A stretch of DNA of 64,000 nt from Dechloromonas sp. ZY10 (GCF_041378895.1 NZ_CP144212.1:461001-525000); one strand, 5' to 3'. Shown: positions 36,813 through 47,765, numbered from the stretch's first letter. The notes: a model not told the origin generated them from the letters alone. Program-made: numbers and translations.

Positions 36813-38543
36813 ATGACAGGGGCTTTTGTGGCGCGGCCATTGATCCTGCTGGCGGTTTTGTTGGTGCCGGATGTGCTCTGGCTATGTTTGGCAGAGGACC
36901 GCATGCACGCATTCCAGTATGGACTGGCGCTGACGCTATGCATGTTTTTTGGGGTGTTCGCGTGGACTCAGCGGCGGCTGGGGGTGCTGCTGCTGCTCGG
37001 TCTCCCGTTCGCATTGTTGGTGCCATTCGAGTCTTACTATATCTGGCGCTATGCATCCCCTTCTTCGGCGCACGTGCTGGCGGTGATTGGCGAAACCAAC
37101 TTCGTCGAGGCGAGTGAGTACCTTGGGTATGCCAAAGGCTTATTGTTGCTCGGGAGCGGAGTGGCTATCGGGATTGCCTTTTTCTGCGAATTCCGGCGAA
37201 TTGCGTTTCGCCAATTCTGCCGCCCTCACCGGATGTGGCGTTTACTCGGGGCAGGAATGCTGATTCCTTTCGCCAGTATGGCATTGGCTGAGCTAAGCCT
37301 GGAGTCAGAAGTCGTGCCCGAAGCAAGCAATGCGCGCGGAGAGCAATCGGTCAGTACTTTATCTTTGCTTAAAGATGTAACTTTTGGCATGGATAAGGTC
37401 GTGACGCCCAGCTTCCCTCTTGGGGTTCCGTTTCGGCTGGGTACTTATTTCGCCGAGCAGAAACGATTGGATGCTGCGCGTGAAAGCTTCAAAAAAATCA
37501 ATATCAATGCGCAGACTGCAAGAGAGAACTCGAGCGAATTGGTGGTGCTGGTCATCGGCGAGTCGGCCAACCCGAAACATTGGCACGCCAATGGATATGC
37601 TCGGCAAACAACGCCTGAAATTGAAAAAATCGGTGCAGCGGCCAGCTTGAGCGATTTGCTGACAGCGTGGCCAACCACCAGGCTTTCTGTGCCCAGCTTA
37701 TTAACCGGGGTCCTTGATGAACAGGGCTTGCCCCCCATGTCAGTTCCCTCGGTATTGGACGTCTTTCGTGCCGCAGGTTGGGAGACTCACTGGCTCTCAA
37801 ACCAGTCGCCTCTGGGGATGCATGATTCAACGATCGTACTGCATGCCGAGAGGGCTGAGTACCGTCATTTCCTCAATGCAGCGGACTATACGCAGTCTGC
37901 AGAGCACGATGGGCATGTTGTGCCGGCATTGGAAAAGGTGTTGCTGAGCCGCCCGGAAAAAAGAAAGTTGGTGGTGATTCATCTGCTGGGTAGCCATGCG
38001 GATTATTCAAATCGTTATCCGGCCGAATTTTCTGTTTTTTCTGGTAGCGATGGGCTGGACAATAAAATAGGCGGGTTTTCGCCAATTCATAATGAATACG
38101 ATAACAGTGTTTTGTACACCGATTTCGTGCTGGCAAAAATCATCTCCCGTCTTGACTCCCTGAAACAGGCCGTTTCTCTTGTCTATGTTTCAGATCATGG
38201 AGAGAATCTCCCCGATCTCGGGTGCACCAAATATGGTCACGGTCATAGTACGGTGGATAACTATCGCACGGCCGGACTGGTGTGGACATCGCCGAAACTC
38301 GAAAAGAATTTGCCTGGCTTGGCCGAGCGGATTCAGGTCAGAAAGAACCAGCCACTACATTTGCTGGATGTCTTTCATTCCCTGATTGACGTTGCAGGTA
38401 TTGATTATGCCGGGCTTGATCCGGCCAGAAGCTGGTTTGGTCAGGCATGGCATTACCATCCCCGGCCGGTATGGAGCATCCCGAATTTTGACCAAGTCAC
38501 TCCGCTAGGTGCCTGCCGGGTGATTGAAAAGAGCGTCCGCTAG
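36813..38543 (+). CDS. phosphoethanolamine transferase, sulfatase superfamily
   Basis: 576 aa from ATG 36813, the first ATG after the pilin terminator, without a clear ribosome site. About five TM helices occupy the first 180 residues, then a periplasmic sulfatase-fold domain with VVLVIGESANPKHWHANGYARQTTPEIEK (nucleophile region), LIHLLGSHADY-like VIHLLGSHADYSNRYP, and the metal site VYVSDHGENL with HGHS. Relatives add phosphoethanolamine to lipid A or, in Neisseria (PptA), to pilin. Its place directly behind pilA makes pilin a plausible target, which is an inference. Base composition is visibly more AT-rich than its neighbours, which suggests horizontal acquisition. Confidence 0.88.
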   Translation: MTGAFVARPLILLAVLLVPDVLWLCLAEDRMHAFQYGLALTLCMFFGVFAWTQRRLGVLLLLGLPFALLVPFESYYIWRYASPSSAHVLAVIGETNFVEASEYLGYAKGLLLLGSGVAIGIAFFCEFRRIAFRQFCRPHRMWRLLGAGMLIPFASMALAELSLESEVVPEASNARGEQSVSTLSLLKDVTFGMDKVVTPSFPLGVPFRLGTYFAEQKRLDAARESFKKININAQTARENSSELVVLVIGESANPKHWHANGYARQTTPEIEKIGAAASLSDLLTAWPTTRLSVPSLLTGVLDEQGLPPMSVPSVLDVFRAAGWETHWLSNQSPLGMHDSTIVLHAERAEYRHFLNAADYTQSAEHDGHVVPALEKVLLSRPEKRKLVVIHLLGSHADYSNRYPAEFSVFSGSDGLDNKIGGFSPIHNEYDNSVLYTDFVLAKIISRLDSLKQAVSLVYVSDHGENLPDLGCTKYGHGHSTVDNYRTAGLVWTSPKLEKNLPGLAERIQVRKNQPLHLLDVFHSLIDVAGIDYAGLDPARSWFGQAWHYHPRPVWSIPNFDQVTPLGACRVIEKSVR

Positions 38544-38558
38544 ACTGCTTATGCCACG

Positions 38559-39176
38559 ATGACTGATCGTTCAATCTCCCAGCAGAACTTTGCCTTGATC
38601 GGCCTGGCCTTCCTCTGTTCCGGTGCCGCCGGGCTGATTTACCAGGTGGCGTGGCAGCGCTTGTTGTTTGCCAACTTCGGGGTCGATCTGATCTCGGTCT
38701 GCATCATCGTCTCGACCTTCATGCTCGGTCTTGGTCTCGGGGCGCTGGCCGGGGGCTGGCTGGGCGACCGCTTTCCTGCCGCGACCCTGAAGTTTTTTGT
38801 CCTGTGCGAAGTGGTGATCGGCCTCTTCGGTCTGGTCAGCCCCTTTCTGATCCGGGCGTTGGGGCTGTGGTTATCCGACGCGTCGTTTGCCGTTTCCGGC
38901 CTGGCCAATTTCCTGCTGATGCTGATCCCGACTTTTTTCATGGGGGCGACGTTGCCGGTGCTGATCGCGCATCTGGTGCGCGTCTGGCGTAATGTCGGTG
39001 CGGCCACCGGACATCTTTATGCCCTGAATACGCTCGGGGCAATGCTTGGCTGCAGCCTGACCGCATTCTGGCTGTTTCACTGGATGGAACTGGATCGAGT
39101 GATCCAGTTGGCGGCGGCGATCAATTTCGGTGTTGCTGCCGCTGTCGGTCTGAGTTTGCAAGGAGCCGAGAAATGA
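38559..39176 (+). CDS. membrane half of a spermidine-synthase-like fusion (N-terminal part)
   Basis: 205 aa with six hydrophobic helices. It matches the first membrane bundle of the bacterial fused MFS/spermidine synthase proteins: LAFLCSGAAGLIYQVAWQRLL at the start, FMLGLGLGALAGGWLGDR in the middle and GATGHLYALNTLGA-like AATGHLYALNTLGAMLG near the end. The gene stops in an ATGA overlap with the next gene, which carries the rest of the protein, so a single ancestral gene appears to be split into two coupled genes. It follows the transferase gene by 15 bp. Confidence 0.82.
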   Translation: MTDRSISQQNFALIGLAFLCSGAAGLIYQVAWQRLLFANFGVDLISVCIIVSTFMLGLGLGALAGGWLGDRFPAATLKFFVLCEVVIGLFGLVSPFLIRALGLWLSDASFAVSGLANFLLMLIPTFFMGATLPVLIAHLVRVWRNVGAATGHLYALNTLGAMLGCSLTAFWLFHWMELDRVIQLAAAINFGVAAAVGLSLQGAEK

Positions 39177-40693
39177 CCCGGCTGGCCTGGTTTCTTTCTT
39201 TTTGTGCCGGCTTCATCAGCCTCTCCGAGGAAATTCTCTGGGTGCGCATTGTCGGTTTTATTTTTGAAAGCACGCCGCGGGCCTTTGCGATGGTACTGGC
39301 GGGTTTTCTCGGTGGTATCGCGCTCGGGGCCTTGATCGGCAAGCGGCTATCCGAGCGTGGGCGGGCAACGCCGGCAACGGCGGCGTGGTTGCTGCTGCTG
39401 GCCGGCCTGCTCTTGCTCGCGCTGCCGTCGTTGATTGTCGGAGCCGATGGCCGGCCCTGGACCAATTTCCTGCTGTTGGTGCTGATCCTGCTTGGTGCGG
39501 CGGTCAAGGGAACGCTGTTCCCGATCGTGCACCACCTGGGTTCCTTGCCGGGCGAGCGCCTTGGGCGTTCAGTTTCGCGCACCTATTTCTGCAACATTCT
39601 GGGCGCGACCCTGGGGCCGCTGCTGACTGGCTTGTTCCTGCTTGAGCATTTTTCCTCGGGAAGCAGTCTGCACGTGCTGGCCTTGCTCTGCTTCTTGTGC
39701 GCCTTGCCGCCCTTGTTCGTCAGTGTCAAAGGCGAAGCCCGTGCAGCTGGGCGCTATGGCTTTACCGTGGCTTTGGCTGGCCTGTTGGTGCTGCCGCTGC
39801 TGTGGCCGGTTGGCGCCGGACTGATGCAGCAGCTGGCACGGGTTGGCACCGGCCAGCTCCACCTGCTGATCGAAAACCGTCATGGCGTGGTTCATTCGGT
39901 GTCGCAGCCAGGCGATGACGATAGTGTGCTCGGTGGCAACGTCTATGACGGTAAAACCAATATCGACCTGCTCCGCAACAGCAACATGATCGACCGGGCC
40001 TATCTGCTCTATGGCTTGCATCCGGCGCCGAAGCGGGTACTGGTGATCGGCTTGTCGTCGGGCGCATGGACCCGGATCATCGGCATGATGCCCGGTGTCG
40101 AAAGGATCGACGTAGTCGAGATCAATCCTGCTTACGTCGAGATGATTCGCGCTTATCCGCAGCTTTCGCCCCTGCTTGATGATCCGCGCCTGCATCTGCA
40201 CATCGACGATGGACGCCGCTGGTTGCGTCGCAGTCATGCGCAGTTCGACCTGATCGTGATGAACACCACCTTCCATTGGCGGGCCAATATCACCAACCTG
40301 CTTTCAGTCGAAATGCAGCGCCTGATGCACGACGCGCTGGCCCCGGGAGGTATTCTGGCCTTCAATACCACCGATTCTTACGATGCCTTTCTCACCGCTG
40401 CCAGCGTTTTTCCACATGCCTACATGTTCCGGAATTTTGTTTATGCGGGTAAGCACGATTTCCGCGAAGAACTGCCGCAATTGCCGCAACGACTGAAGAA
40501 ATTCAACGATCGCGGGGTGCCTTTGTTCGCCGATACCCGCGAGAACAATCAGGCACTGGCCAAACTGGCCGGGATCAAGTTCATCCAGTTGCAGCAGATC
40601 GCCAGAATCTACCCCCGACCGCTGCAGGTGGTTACCGACCAGAACATGATTACTGAATTCCGCTTCGGACGCGGCGCGGAAGAAGGGGAGTAG
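39173..40693 (+). CDS. membrane-bound spermidine-synthase-like protein
   Basis: 506 aa. The first ~220 residues repeat the six-helix bundle of the preceding gene (FLSFCAGFISLSEEILWVRIVGF, GFLGGIALGALIGKR, SRTYFCNILGATLGPLL). A cytoplasmic or periplasmic domain with the spermidine synthase/methyltransferase fold follows: KRVLVIGLSSGAWTRIIGM (motif I), IDVVEINPAYVEMI and HIDDGRRWLRR. Aminopropyl transfer is the fold's best known activity, but the canonical polyamine-site residues are not obviously conserved, so the substrate is open. Location in the pilin cluster suggests a role in surface structures. Confidence 0.82.
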   Translation: MTRLAWFLSFCAGFISLSEEILWVRIVGFIFESTPRAFAMVLAGFLGGIALGALIGKRLSERGRATPATAAWLLLLAGLLLLALPSLIVGADGRPWTNFLLLVLILLGAAVKGTLFPIVHHLGSLPGERLGRSVSRTYFCNILGATLGPLLTGLFLLEHFSSGSSLHVLALLCFLCALPPLFVSVKGEARAAGRYGFTVALAGLLVLPLLWPVGAGLMQQLARVGTGQLHLLIENRHGVVHSVSQPGDDDSVLGGNVYDGKTNIDLLRNSNMIDRAYLLYGLHPAPKRVLVIGLSSGAWTRIIGMMPGVERIDVVEINPAYVEMIRAYPQLSPLLDDPRLHLHIDDGRRWLRRSHAQFDLIVMNTTFHWRANITNLLSVEMQRLMHDALAPGGILAFNTTDSYDAFLTAASVFPHAYMFRNFVYAGKHDFREELPQLPQRLKKFNDRGVPLFADTRENNQALAKLAGIKFIQLQQIARIYPRPLQVVTDQNMITEFRFGRGAEEGE

Positions 40694-40721
40694 GGGGCCT
40701 GGCGGGAGCGCGGAGTGGGTG

Positions 40722-40766
40722 GTTTTTACTGCCGCCCACGGTCGACCGTGAATCGGGGTAAAAAAC
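40722..40766. terminator. palindromic element with CACGGTCGACCGTG core between convergent genes
   Basis: The core is at 40737-40750, flanked by GTTTTTAC (40722-40729) and GTAAAAAAC (40758-40766) as a near-symmetric outer stem. It sits between the stops of the spermidine-synthase-like gene and dctD, a position for a two-way terminator. Confidence 0.72.
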
Positions 40767-40788
40767 GGAGCGCCGCTTGCGGGGCCGC

Positions 40789-42117
40789 TTACTCCCCCAG
40801 CCCGTACTTGCGGATCTTGTCGTGTAGCGTGGTCTTGGCCACGGCCAGGGCTTCGGCGGTGCGGGCGAGGGTGCCGTGGCGGCGCAGCGCATCGGCGATC
40901 AGCGCGCGTTCGAAGGCTTCGACGGTTTCGGCGAGCGGGCGCGGGGCATCGCCCTGCGGCTGGCCGAAAGGCGGCGAGCCGGCTTCGATGCCGAGCACGC
41001 AGCGGTCGGCGACGTTGCGCAGTTCGCGCACATTGCCCGGCCACTGGTAGCCGACCAGTTGCTGCAGCCGGCCCGGCGTGGTCGCCGGTTCCGGGCGCTC
41101 GTGGCGGGCGGCGGCCTGTAGCAGAAAATGTTCGAACAGCAGCGGAATGTCTTCGCGGCGTTCGCGCAGCGGCGGCAACGGCAAGGTAGCGACCGAGAGC
41201 CGGTAATAGAGGTCGGCGCGGAATTTGCCCTGGTCGGCGAGGCCGAGCAGGTCTTCCTTGGTCGCCGCGACGATGCGGATGTCGATCGGAATGCTGGTGT
41301 TCGAGCCGAGCCGTTCCAGGGTTCTTTCCTGCAGCACGCGCAGCAGCTTGATCTGCATCGGCAGCGGCATGGTTTCGATTTCGTCGAGGAACAGGGTGCC
41401 GCCGTTGGCGTGCTCGATCTTGCCGATGCGGCGTTTGCCGGCGCCGGTGTAAGCGCCGGCTTCGTGGCCGAAAATCTCGCTGTCGAACAGGGTTTCCGGC
41501 AGGCCGCCGCAGTTGATGGCGACGAAATTGCCTTTACGGCGCGGGCTGGCGTCGTGCAGACAGCGGGCAACCAGTTCCTTGCCGGTGCCGGTTTCGCCGT
41601 GGATCAGCACGTCGGCGGCGCTGTTGGCCAGCGCGCCGATCAGGCCGCGCACACGGACCATGCCCGGCGAGTTGCCGATCAGCCGCGCGGCGACCAGGTC
41701 GCGTTGTTCCAGCTGCCGGCGCAGGGCGCGCACTTCGAGTACCAGCCGCCGTTTGTCCAGCGCGCGGCGGACGACGTCGACCAGTTCTTCCGGGGCAAAG
41801 GGCTTTTGCAGGAAATCGTAGGCGCCGTCCTTCATCGCCTGCACCGCCATCGAAATGTCGCCGTGGCCGGTGATCAGGATCACCGGCAGTTCCGGGTCGA
41901 GCGCCTGCAGTTCGCGTTGCAGGCTCATCCCGTCCTGGCCGGGCAGGCGGATGTCGCTGACCACGATGCCGGGGAAGTCGGCGCCGATCCGGCGGCGGCC
42001 CTGCTCGGCGCTGCCGGCGCAGTCGGTGGCGAAGCCTTCGAGTTGCAGCGCCTGCTCGCAGCCGAGCGCGACGTCGGGGTCGTCTTCGATGATCAGGATC
42101 TTCAGCTTATCGCTCAT
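40789..42117 (-). CDS. dctD: C4-dicarboxylate response regulator DctD (NtrC family)
   Basis: 442 aa from ATG 42117. A receiver domain (~1-120, [12 protein letters not shown], phospho-Asp in [12 protein letters not shown]) is followed by a sigma54-activating AAA+ domain (~145-375: Walker A GETGTGKE, Walker [11 protein letters not shown]) and a Fis-type HTH ([23 protein letters not shown]). The sigma54-contact loop reads GAYTGA in place of the usual GAFTGA, a conservative Tyr substitution seen in some active family members. The 11 bp overlap with dctB and the nearby dctA and aspA support the dicarboxylate assignment. Confidence 0.9.
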   Translation of the reverse strand: MSDKLKILIIEDDPDVALGCEQALQLEGFATDCAGSAEQGRRRIGADFPGIVVSDIRLPGQDGMSLQRELQALDPELPVILITGHGDISMAVQAMKDGAYDFLQKPFAPEELVDVVRRALDKRRLVLEVRALRRQLEQRDLVAARLIGNSPGMVRVRGLIGALANSAADVLIHGETGTGKELVARCLHDASPRRKGNFVAINCGGLPETLFDSEIFGHEAGAYTGAGKRRIGKIEHANGGTLFLDEIETMPLPMQIKLLRVLQERTLERLGSNTSIPIDIRIVAATKEDLLGLADQGKFRADLYYRLSVATLPLPPLRERREDIPLLFEHFLLQAAARHERPEPATTPGRLQQLVGYQWPGNVRELRNVADRCVLGIEAGSPPFGQPQGDAPRPLAETVEAFERALIADALRRHGTLARTAEALAVAKTTLHDKIRKYGLGE

Positions 42118-43972
42118 GGCGGGGGAGTTCCAGGGTGAAGACGGCGCCGCCGTCGGGATGGTTGGCGCCGTGCAGGCTGCCGCCGAAATCGCGGAGGATG
42201 CCGGCCGAGATCGCCAGGCCGAGGCCGAGGCCGTCGCCGGCCGGCTTGGTGGTGAAGAAGGGTTCGAACAGGTGTTGTTCGGCCTCGGCACTGAGGCCGG
42301 GGCCGTGGTCGCGGACGGCCAGGCGGATGCGGCCGGCGGCGCTGTCCCAGCTCAGTTCGATGCGTGGCGCGGCTTGCCCGGCCATCGCGTCGAGGGCGTT
42401 GCCGATCAGGTTGATCAGCACCTGTTCGAGGCGGTTGGCGTCGCATAGCGCGACCGGTTCATCGGCCGGGCAGCTGCGTTCGACCACCGCGCCGGCGCGG
42501 CGCAGCCGCGCTTCAAGCAGGCCCAGCGCATTATCGACGGCATGGCAGAGCGGCACCGGCGCCGACTGGCCGTCGGACTTGCGGGCGAAATTGCGCAACT
42601 GGCCGGTGATCCGGCCCATCCGGTCGACCAGGTCGGCGATGCGGCCGAGGTTGGTACGGGCGGTGTCGAGGTCGCCGCGTTCGAGGAAGCGGCCGGTATT
42701 GCCCGACAGCGTGCGCAGCGCCGCCAGCGGCTGGTTGAGTTCGTGCGCGATGCCGGTCGACAGCTGGCCGATCACCGCCAGCTTGCCGGCCTGCACCAGT
42801 TCGTCCTGGGCGGCGCGCAAGGTTCGTTCAGCGCGGATGCGTTCGGCGATTTCGTCTTGCAATTGCTGGTTGGCGGTGGACAGGTCGGCGGTGCGTTCCT
42901 CGACCTTGCGTTCGAGTTCGTCGTGCGCTTTCTGCAGCGCCTCGCGCGCCGCCAGCCGGTCGCGCAGGTGGCGGCGGCGTTCGTTGACGATGGCGCCGAG
43001 CATGCACAGGCAGGCGGCGGCAATCGCCGCCAGCGCGGCACGGCTCTGCGCCAGATCGTCGACCTGTTCGAGATGGGAAAACACCGTCAGCGTCCACGGC
43101 GTGCCCGGCAGCGGCCGCGATTGGGTCAAAAACCGCCCGACTACCGGGTAGACCGTGGCCATCTCCGGCCATTCGCGGGCGATCCGCACCAGCCGGGCGC
43201 CGTGGTCGAGCGCGGCGAGGTCCTTGATCCCCAGCGGCTGCAGCGCCCGGCGGTTGTATTGCTGGGTGTGGTCGAAGGCCTTGCGCGTCTCGTCGTCGAG
43301 CGGGCGCAGCGTGGTGAATTTCCAGTCGGCGACCGAGGAGAGGATCACCACCCCGTTCTCGTCGCCGACCAGGACCGGCGCTTCCACGGTCGACCAGGAT
43401 TTTTCCAGACTTTCCAGCCCGACCTTGATCACCGCCACGCCGAGGATTTCGCCGTCGGCGGCCAGCGCCGACGAGAGGTAATAGCCGGGTTCGCCCCGGG
43501 TGGTGCCGATCCCGAAGAAGCGGCCGCTGCCGTTGGCCAGCGCGTCGCGGAAATAGGGCCGGAAGGAGAGATCCTCGCCGACGAAACTGTCCGGGCGCCG
43601 CCAGTTGCTGGACGCGCGGACCCGGCCGTCGCGGTCGATGACGTAGATCGACAAGGTGCCGGCACGCTCGTTGAGCTGTTCGAGAAAGGCATTGACTCCG
43701 GTGGCGGTCTGCGCCTGCGGCCGGGTCAGCAGACGCAGCACTTCCGGTTGCAGGCTCAGGGTGCCGGGGAGAAAAGCGTACTTGCCGATTTCCCGTTCCA
43801 GGCTGGCCGAATACAGCTCCAGCCGGTGCATCCCGGTCGCCTGCAGGTCGGCCAGCCCGAGCCGCTGCGCGAAGCGGTAGGCGACGCTGCCGGCGAGCAG
43901 CATCAGCAGCAGGCTGGCAATCAAGACCGAGAGCGGGCGCAGGTTGGGGCGCAGGGAGCGAAAGCGGGACAT
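42107..43972 (-). CDS. dctB: C4-dicarboxylate sensor histidine kinase DctB
   Basis: 621 aa. Two TM helices (~15-35 and ~300-325) enclose a double-PDC periplasmic sensor. It includes LSIYVIDRDGRVRASSNWRRPDSFVGEDLSFRPYF and the RGEPGYYLSSAL segment typical of DctB, where succinate binds. A long coiled coil (~330-385) leads to the kinase core: phospho-His in STGIAHELNQPLAALRT, N box LINLIGNALDAM, G1 VRDHGPGLS, G2 GLGLGLAIS. It phosphorylates DctD. A CACGGTCGAC motif lies inside at 43385-43394. Confidence 0.92.
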   Translation of the reverse strand: MSRFRSLRPNLRPLSVLIASLLLMLLAGSVAYRFAQRLGLADLQATGMHRLELYSASLEREIGKYAFLPGTLSLQPEVLRLLTRPQAQTATGVNAFLEQLNERAGTLSIYVIDRDGRVRASSNWRRPDSFVGEDLSFRPYFRDALANGSGRFFGIGTTRGEPGYYLSSALAADGEILGVAVIKVGLESLEKSWSTVEAPVLVGDENGVVILSSVADWKFTTLRPLDDETRKAFDHTQQYNRRALQPLGIKDLAALDHGARLVRIAREWPEMATVYPVVGRFLTQSRPLPGTPWTLTVFSHLEQVDDLAQSRAALAAIAAACLCMLGAIVNERRRHLRDRLAAREALQKAHDELERKVEERTADLSTANQQLQDEIAERIRAERTLRAAQDELVQAGKLAVIGQLSTGIAHELNQPLAALRTLSGNTGRFLERGDLDTARTNLGRIADLVDRMGRITGQLRNFARKSDGQSAPVPLCHAVDNALGLLEARLRRAGAVVERSCPADEPVALCDANRLEQVLINLIGNALDAMAGQAAPRIELSWDSAAGRIRLAVRDHGPGLSAEAEQHLFEPFFTTKPAGDGLGLGLAISAGILRDFGGSLHGANHPDGGAVFTLELPRHER

Positions 43973-44006
43973 AGTGCGCGGGCGCGAGGAAGGTGGGACG
44001 ATGGTA

Positions 44007-44765
44007 TCAGGCCAGCAGGTCGAGCAGTTGCTTGCCGATCAGGACCACGACGACGCCGAGGAAGGCCTTGCGGATGAAGCCGGCACCGTGCTTGAGCGCA
44101 AGCTGGGTGCCGATCACCGAGCCGGCCAGATTGCAGACCGCCATGACCAGGCCGATTTCCCAGAGGATGGGGCCGTGGCTGGCGAAGAAGCCGATCGCCG
44201 AGAGATTGGTGGCGAAATTGATCACTTTGGCGCTGGCCGAGCCCTGGACGAAATCCATCCCGAACAGGCGGATGAAACCAAAGATCAGGAAGCTGCCGGT
44301 GCCGGGGCCGAAGAAGCCATCGTAGACGCCGATGATGCCGCCGAACAGTGCGCCCTTCCAGCGGTCGCCGGCGTGTAGCGGGCGGGTGACCTGCTGGCCG
44401 AGGTCCTTCTTCATGAAGGTATAGACCGCGACCGCGATCATCAGCACGATCACCAGCGGCCGCATTGCCTCGCGTGAAATCCACGCGACCAGCGCCGCGC
44501 CGCCCCAGGCGCCGAGCAGCGCCATCACCGTCGCCGGCAGCACCACGACCCAGGGAATCCGCACCGAACGGGCGTAGCGCCACAGCGCGGCGCCGGTGCC
44601 GGCGATGCTCGACAGTTTGTTGGTGCCGAACAAGGTCGGGATCGCCGTTTGCGGAAACTGTGCCAGCAGCGCCGGAATCTGGATCAGGCCGCCGCCGCCG
44701 ACCACGGCGTCGACCATGCCGGCAAAGAAGGCGGCGGGAATCAGGAGGTACCAATCGAAGGACAT
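44007..44765 (-). CDS. TSUP family membrane permease (TauE/SafE)
   Basis: 252 aa with about eight helices. The opening AAFFAGMVDAVVGGGGLIQIPALL and GTNKLSSIAGTGAALWRYAR are the TauE/SafE signatures, repeated in the second half as IGVYDGFFGPGTGSFLIFGFI. Such proteins move sulfur compounds or organic anions such as sulfoacetate. It lies on the same strand as dctB, 34 bp upstream of it, and may share its transcript. Confidence 0.9.
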   Translation of the reverse strand: MSFDWYLLIPAAFFAGMVDAVVGGGGLIQIPALLAQFPQTAIPTLFGTNKLSSIAGTGAALWRYARSVRIPWVVVLPATVMALLGAWGGAALVAWISREAMRPLVIVLMIAVAVYTFMKKDLGQQVTRPLHAGDRWKGALFGGIIGVYDGFFGPGTGSFLIFGFIRLFGMDFVQGSASAKVINFATNLSAIGFFASHGPILWEIGLVMAVCNLAGSVIGTQLALKHGAGFIRKAFLGVVVVLIGKQLLDLLA

Positions 44766-44824
44766 GGGGGCTCTAGCGGTTAGCTGTCAGTGGTTAGGGT
44801 GGGGAAGGGGCTGGCGGTAGCCGG

Positions 44825-44870
44825 CATTTTTGAGGATTTTCGCGGTCGACCGTGAAAATCCTCAAAAATG
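44825..44870. terminator. near-perfect 46 bp palindrome with motif core
   Basis: CATTTTTGAGGATTTTC on the left mirrors GAAAATCCTCAAAAATG on the right around the core CGCGGTCGACCGTG (44841-44854), with a single non-complementary pair that would be G-U in RNA. It lies between the TSUP gene start and the dctA terminator. It is the most extended member of the motif family in this window. Confidence 0.85.
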
Positions 44871-44883
44871 CTTGCCACAGGGC

Positions 44884-44920
44884 AAAAAAACGGCCCGGCG
44901 CTTGCGCGCCAGGCCGGGCA
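44884..44920 (-). terminator. intrinsic terminator after dctA
   Basis: On the minus strand GCCCGGCCTGGCGC and GCGCCGGGCCG pair around a short CAAG loop region and run into T7. It lies 67 bp beyond the dctA stop and ends the aspA-dctA transcript. Confidence 0.85.
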
Positions 44921-44986
44921 AAGTCGGTGCGGCCAGAGGGATTCAAAGCCGTACCGCGGAGGAGATAAAGTTACGGCCGGGAGGGC

Positions 44987-46291
44987 TCAGGCGGCCTGGG
45001 TGGCTGGCAGGTCTTCCGGCACCGGCAAGGCTTCGTCGGCCTCGGCCAGTTCCGGATCGACCGGATCAATCGCGCCTTCCCACTTGGCGACCACCGAGGT
45101 GGCGATGGCGTTGCCGAGCACGTTGGTCACGGTGCGGCCCATGTCGAGGAAGTGGTCGATGCCGAGCACGAGCAGGATGCCGGCTTCGGGCAGGTTGAAC
45201 ATCGGCAGCACGGCGGCAACGACCACCAGCGACGAGCGCGGCACGCCGGCGATGCCCTTGGAGGAGACCATCAGCACCAGCAGCATGGTGATCTGCGCGG
45301 TCAGGCTCATCGGGATGTCGTAGGCCTGGGCGATGAACAGCGCCAGGAAGGTGGTGTACATCATCGAGCCGTCAAGGTTGAAGGAGTAGCCGAGCGGCAG
45401 CACGAAGCCGGTGACGCGGGTCTTGATGCCGAACTTTTCCAGTTGTTCCATCAGCTTCGGGTACACCGATTCGCTGCTCGCGGTCGAAAAACCGACCAGC
45501 ATCGGGCCGCGCACCAGCTTGAGCAGGCGGAAGATGTCCTTGCCCAGCACCAGGTAGCCGGCGCCGATCAGCACCGCCCACAGCACGGCCAGCGCGATGT
45601 AGAAGCTGAGCATGAACTTGCCGAAGATCGCCAGCATGCCGAGACCGTTGGTGGTGATCGCACCGGCAACGGCGCCGAAGACGCCGAACGGGGCGAAGCG
45701 CATCACGTAGTCGGTGACCTTGAGCATCACGTGCACCACTTCGTCCATGGTGTTGACCAGCGAGCGCGCGGTCTGGTTGTGCAGGTGGCCGAGGGCGAGA
45801 CCGAAGAAGACGGCGAAGACCAGGATCTGCAGGATTTCATTGGCCGCCATCGCTTCCATGATGCTCTTGGGGAAGACGTGGGTGATGAAATCCTTGAGGT
45901 TGAGCGCGCTGGTCTTGAGGTTGAGACCGGCGGCCGATTCGGGCAGCGGCACGCTCAGGGCTTCGCCGGGCTTGAGCAGATTGGCGAAGACCAGACCGAT
46001 CAGCAGCGAGCAGAACGAGGCGCCGATGAACCAGCCGATGGCGCGGCCGCCGATGCGGCCGACGGCCTTGGAGTCGCCCATGTTGGCGAGGCCGGCAACC
46101 AGGGTGGCGAAGACCAGCGGGGCGATGATCATCTTGATCAAGCGCAGGAAGATGTCGGTCAGGATGCCGAAATAGCTGGCGATTTCCTTGGCCGCTGCCG
46201 GCGTCGGCGCCAGCGTGTTGCAGGCGTAGCCGACGATGATGCCGAGGACCAGCGCGATACCGATCCAGGTAGTCAGGCGATTCATTTTCAT
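44987..46291 (-). CDS. dctA: C4-dicarboxylate:cation symporter DctA
   Basis: 434 aa from ATG 46291 with AAGGA at 46302-46306. DAACS family symporter importing succinate, fumarate and malate. Signature segments are LRLIKMIIAPLVFATLVAGLA, the serine-rich reentrant loop VGFSTASSESVYPKLMEQLEKFG, PLGYSFNLDGSMMYTTFLALFIAQ and VSSKGIAGVPRSSLVVVAA. Length is normal. It follows aspA by 49 bp with no terminator, so the two form an operon: aspartate breakdown to fumarate together with dicarboxylate uptake. Confidence 0.97.
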   Translation of the reverse strand: MKMNRLTTWIGIALVLGIIVGYACNTLAPTPAAAKEIASYFGILTDIFLRLIKMIIAPLVFATLVAGLANMGDSKAVGRIGGRAIGWFIGASFCSLLIGLVFANLLKPGEALSVPLPESAAGLNLKTSALNLKDFITHVFPKSIMEAMAANEILQILVFAVFFGLALGHLHNQTARSLVNTMDEVVHVMLKVTDYVMRFAPFGVFGAVAGAITTNGLGMLAIFGKFMLSFYIALAVLWAVLIGAGYLVLGKDIFRLLKLVRGPMLVGFSTASSESVYPKLMEQLEKFGIKTRVTGFVLPLGYSFNLDGSMMYTTFLALFIAQAYDIPMSLTAQITMLLVLMVSSKGIAGVPRSSLVVVAAVLPMFNLPEAGILLVLGIDHFLDMGRTVTNVLGNAIATSVVAKWEGAIDPVDPELAEADEALPVPEDLPATQAA

Positions 46292-46340
46292 CTCAATTTT
46301 CCTTCGTGATTGAACTCTGCGTTGTTGTCGGTTTTTGCCT

Positions 46341-47765
<1,425 letters not shown>

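Noticed and set aside
44765-44986. Small gene between the TSUP permease and dctA
   Set aside because: The open frames there run through the 46 bp palindrome and the dctA terminator and have no ribosome site or recognisable product.
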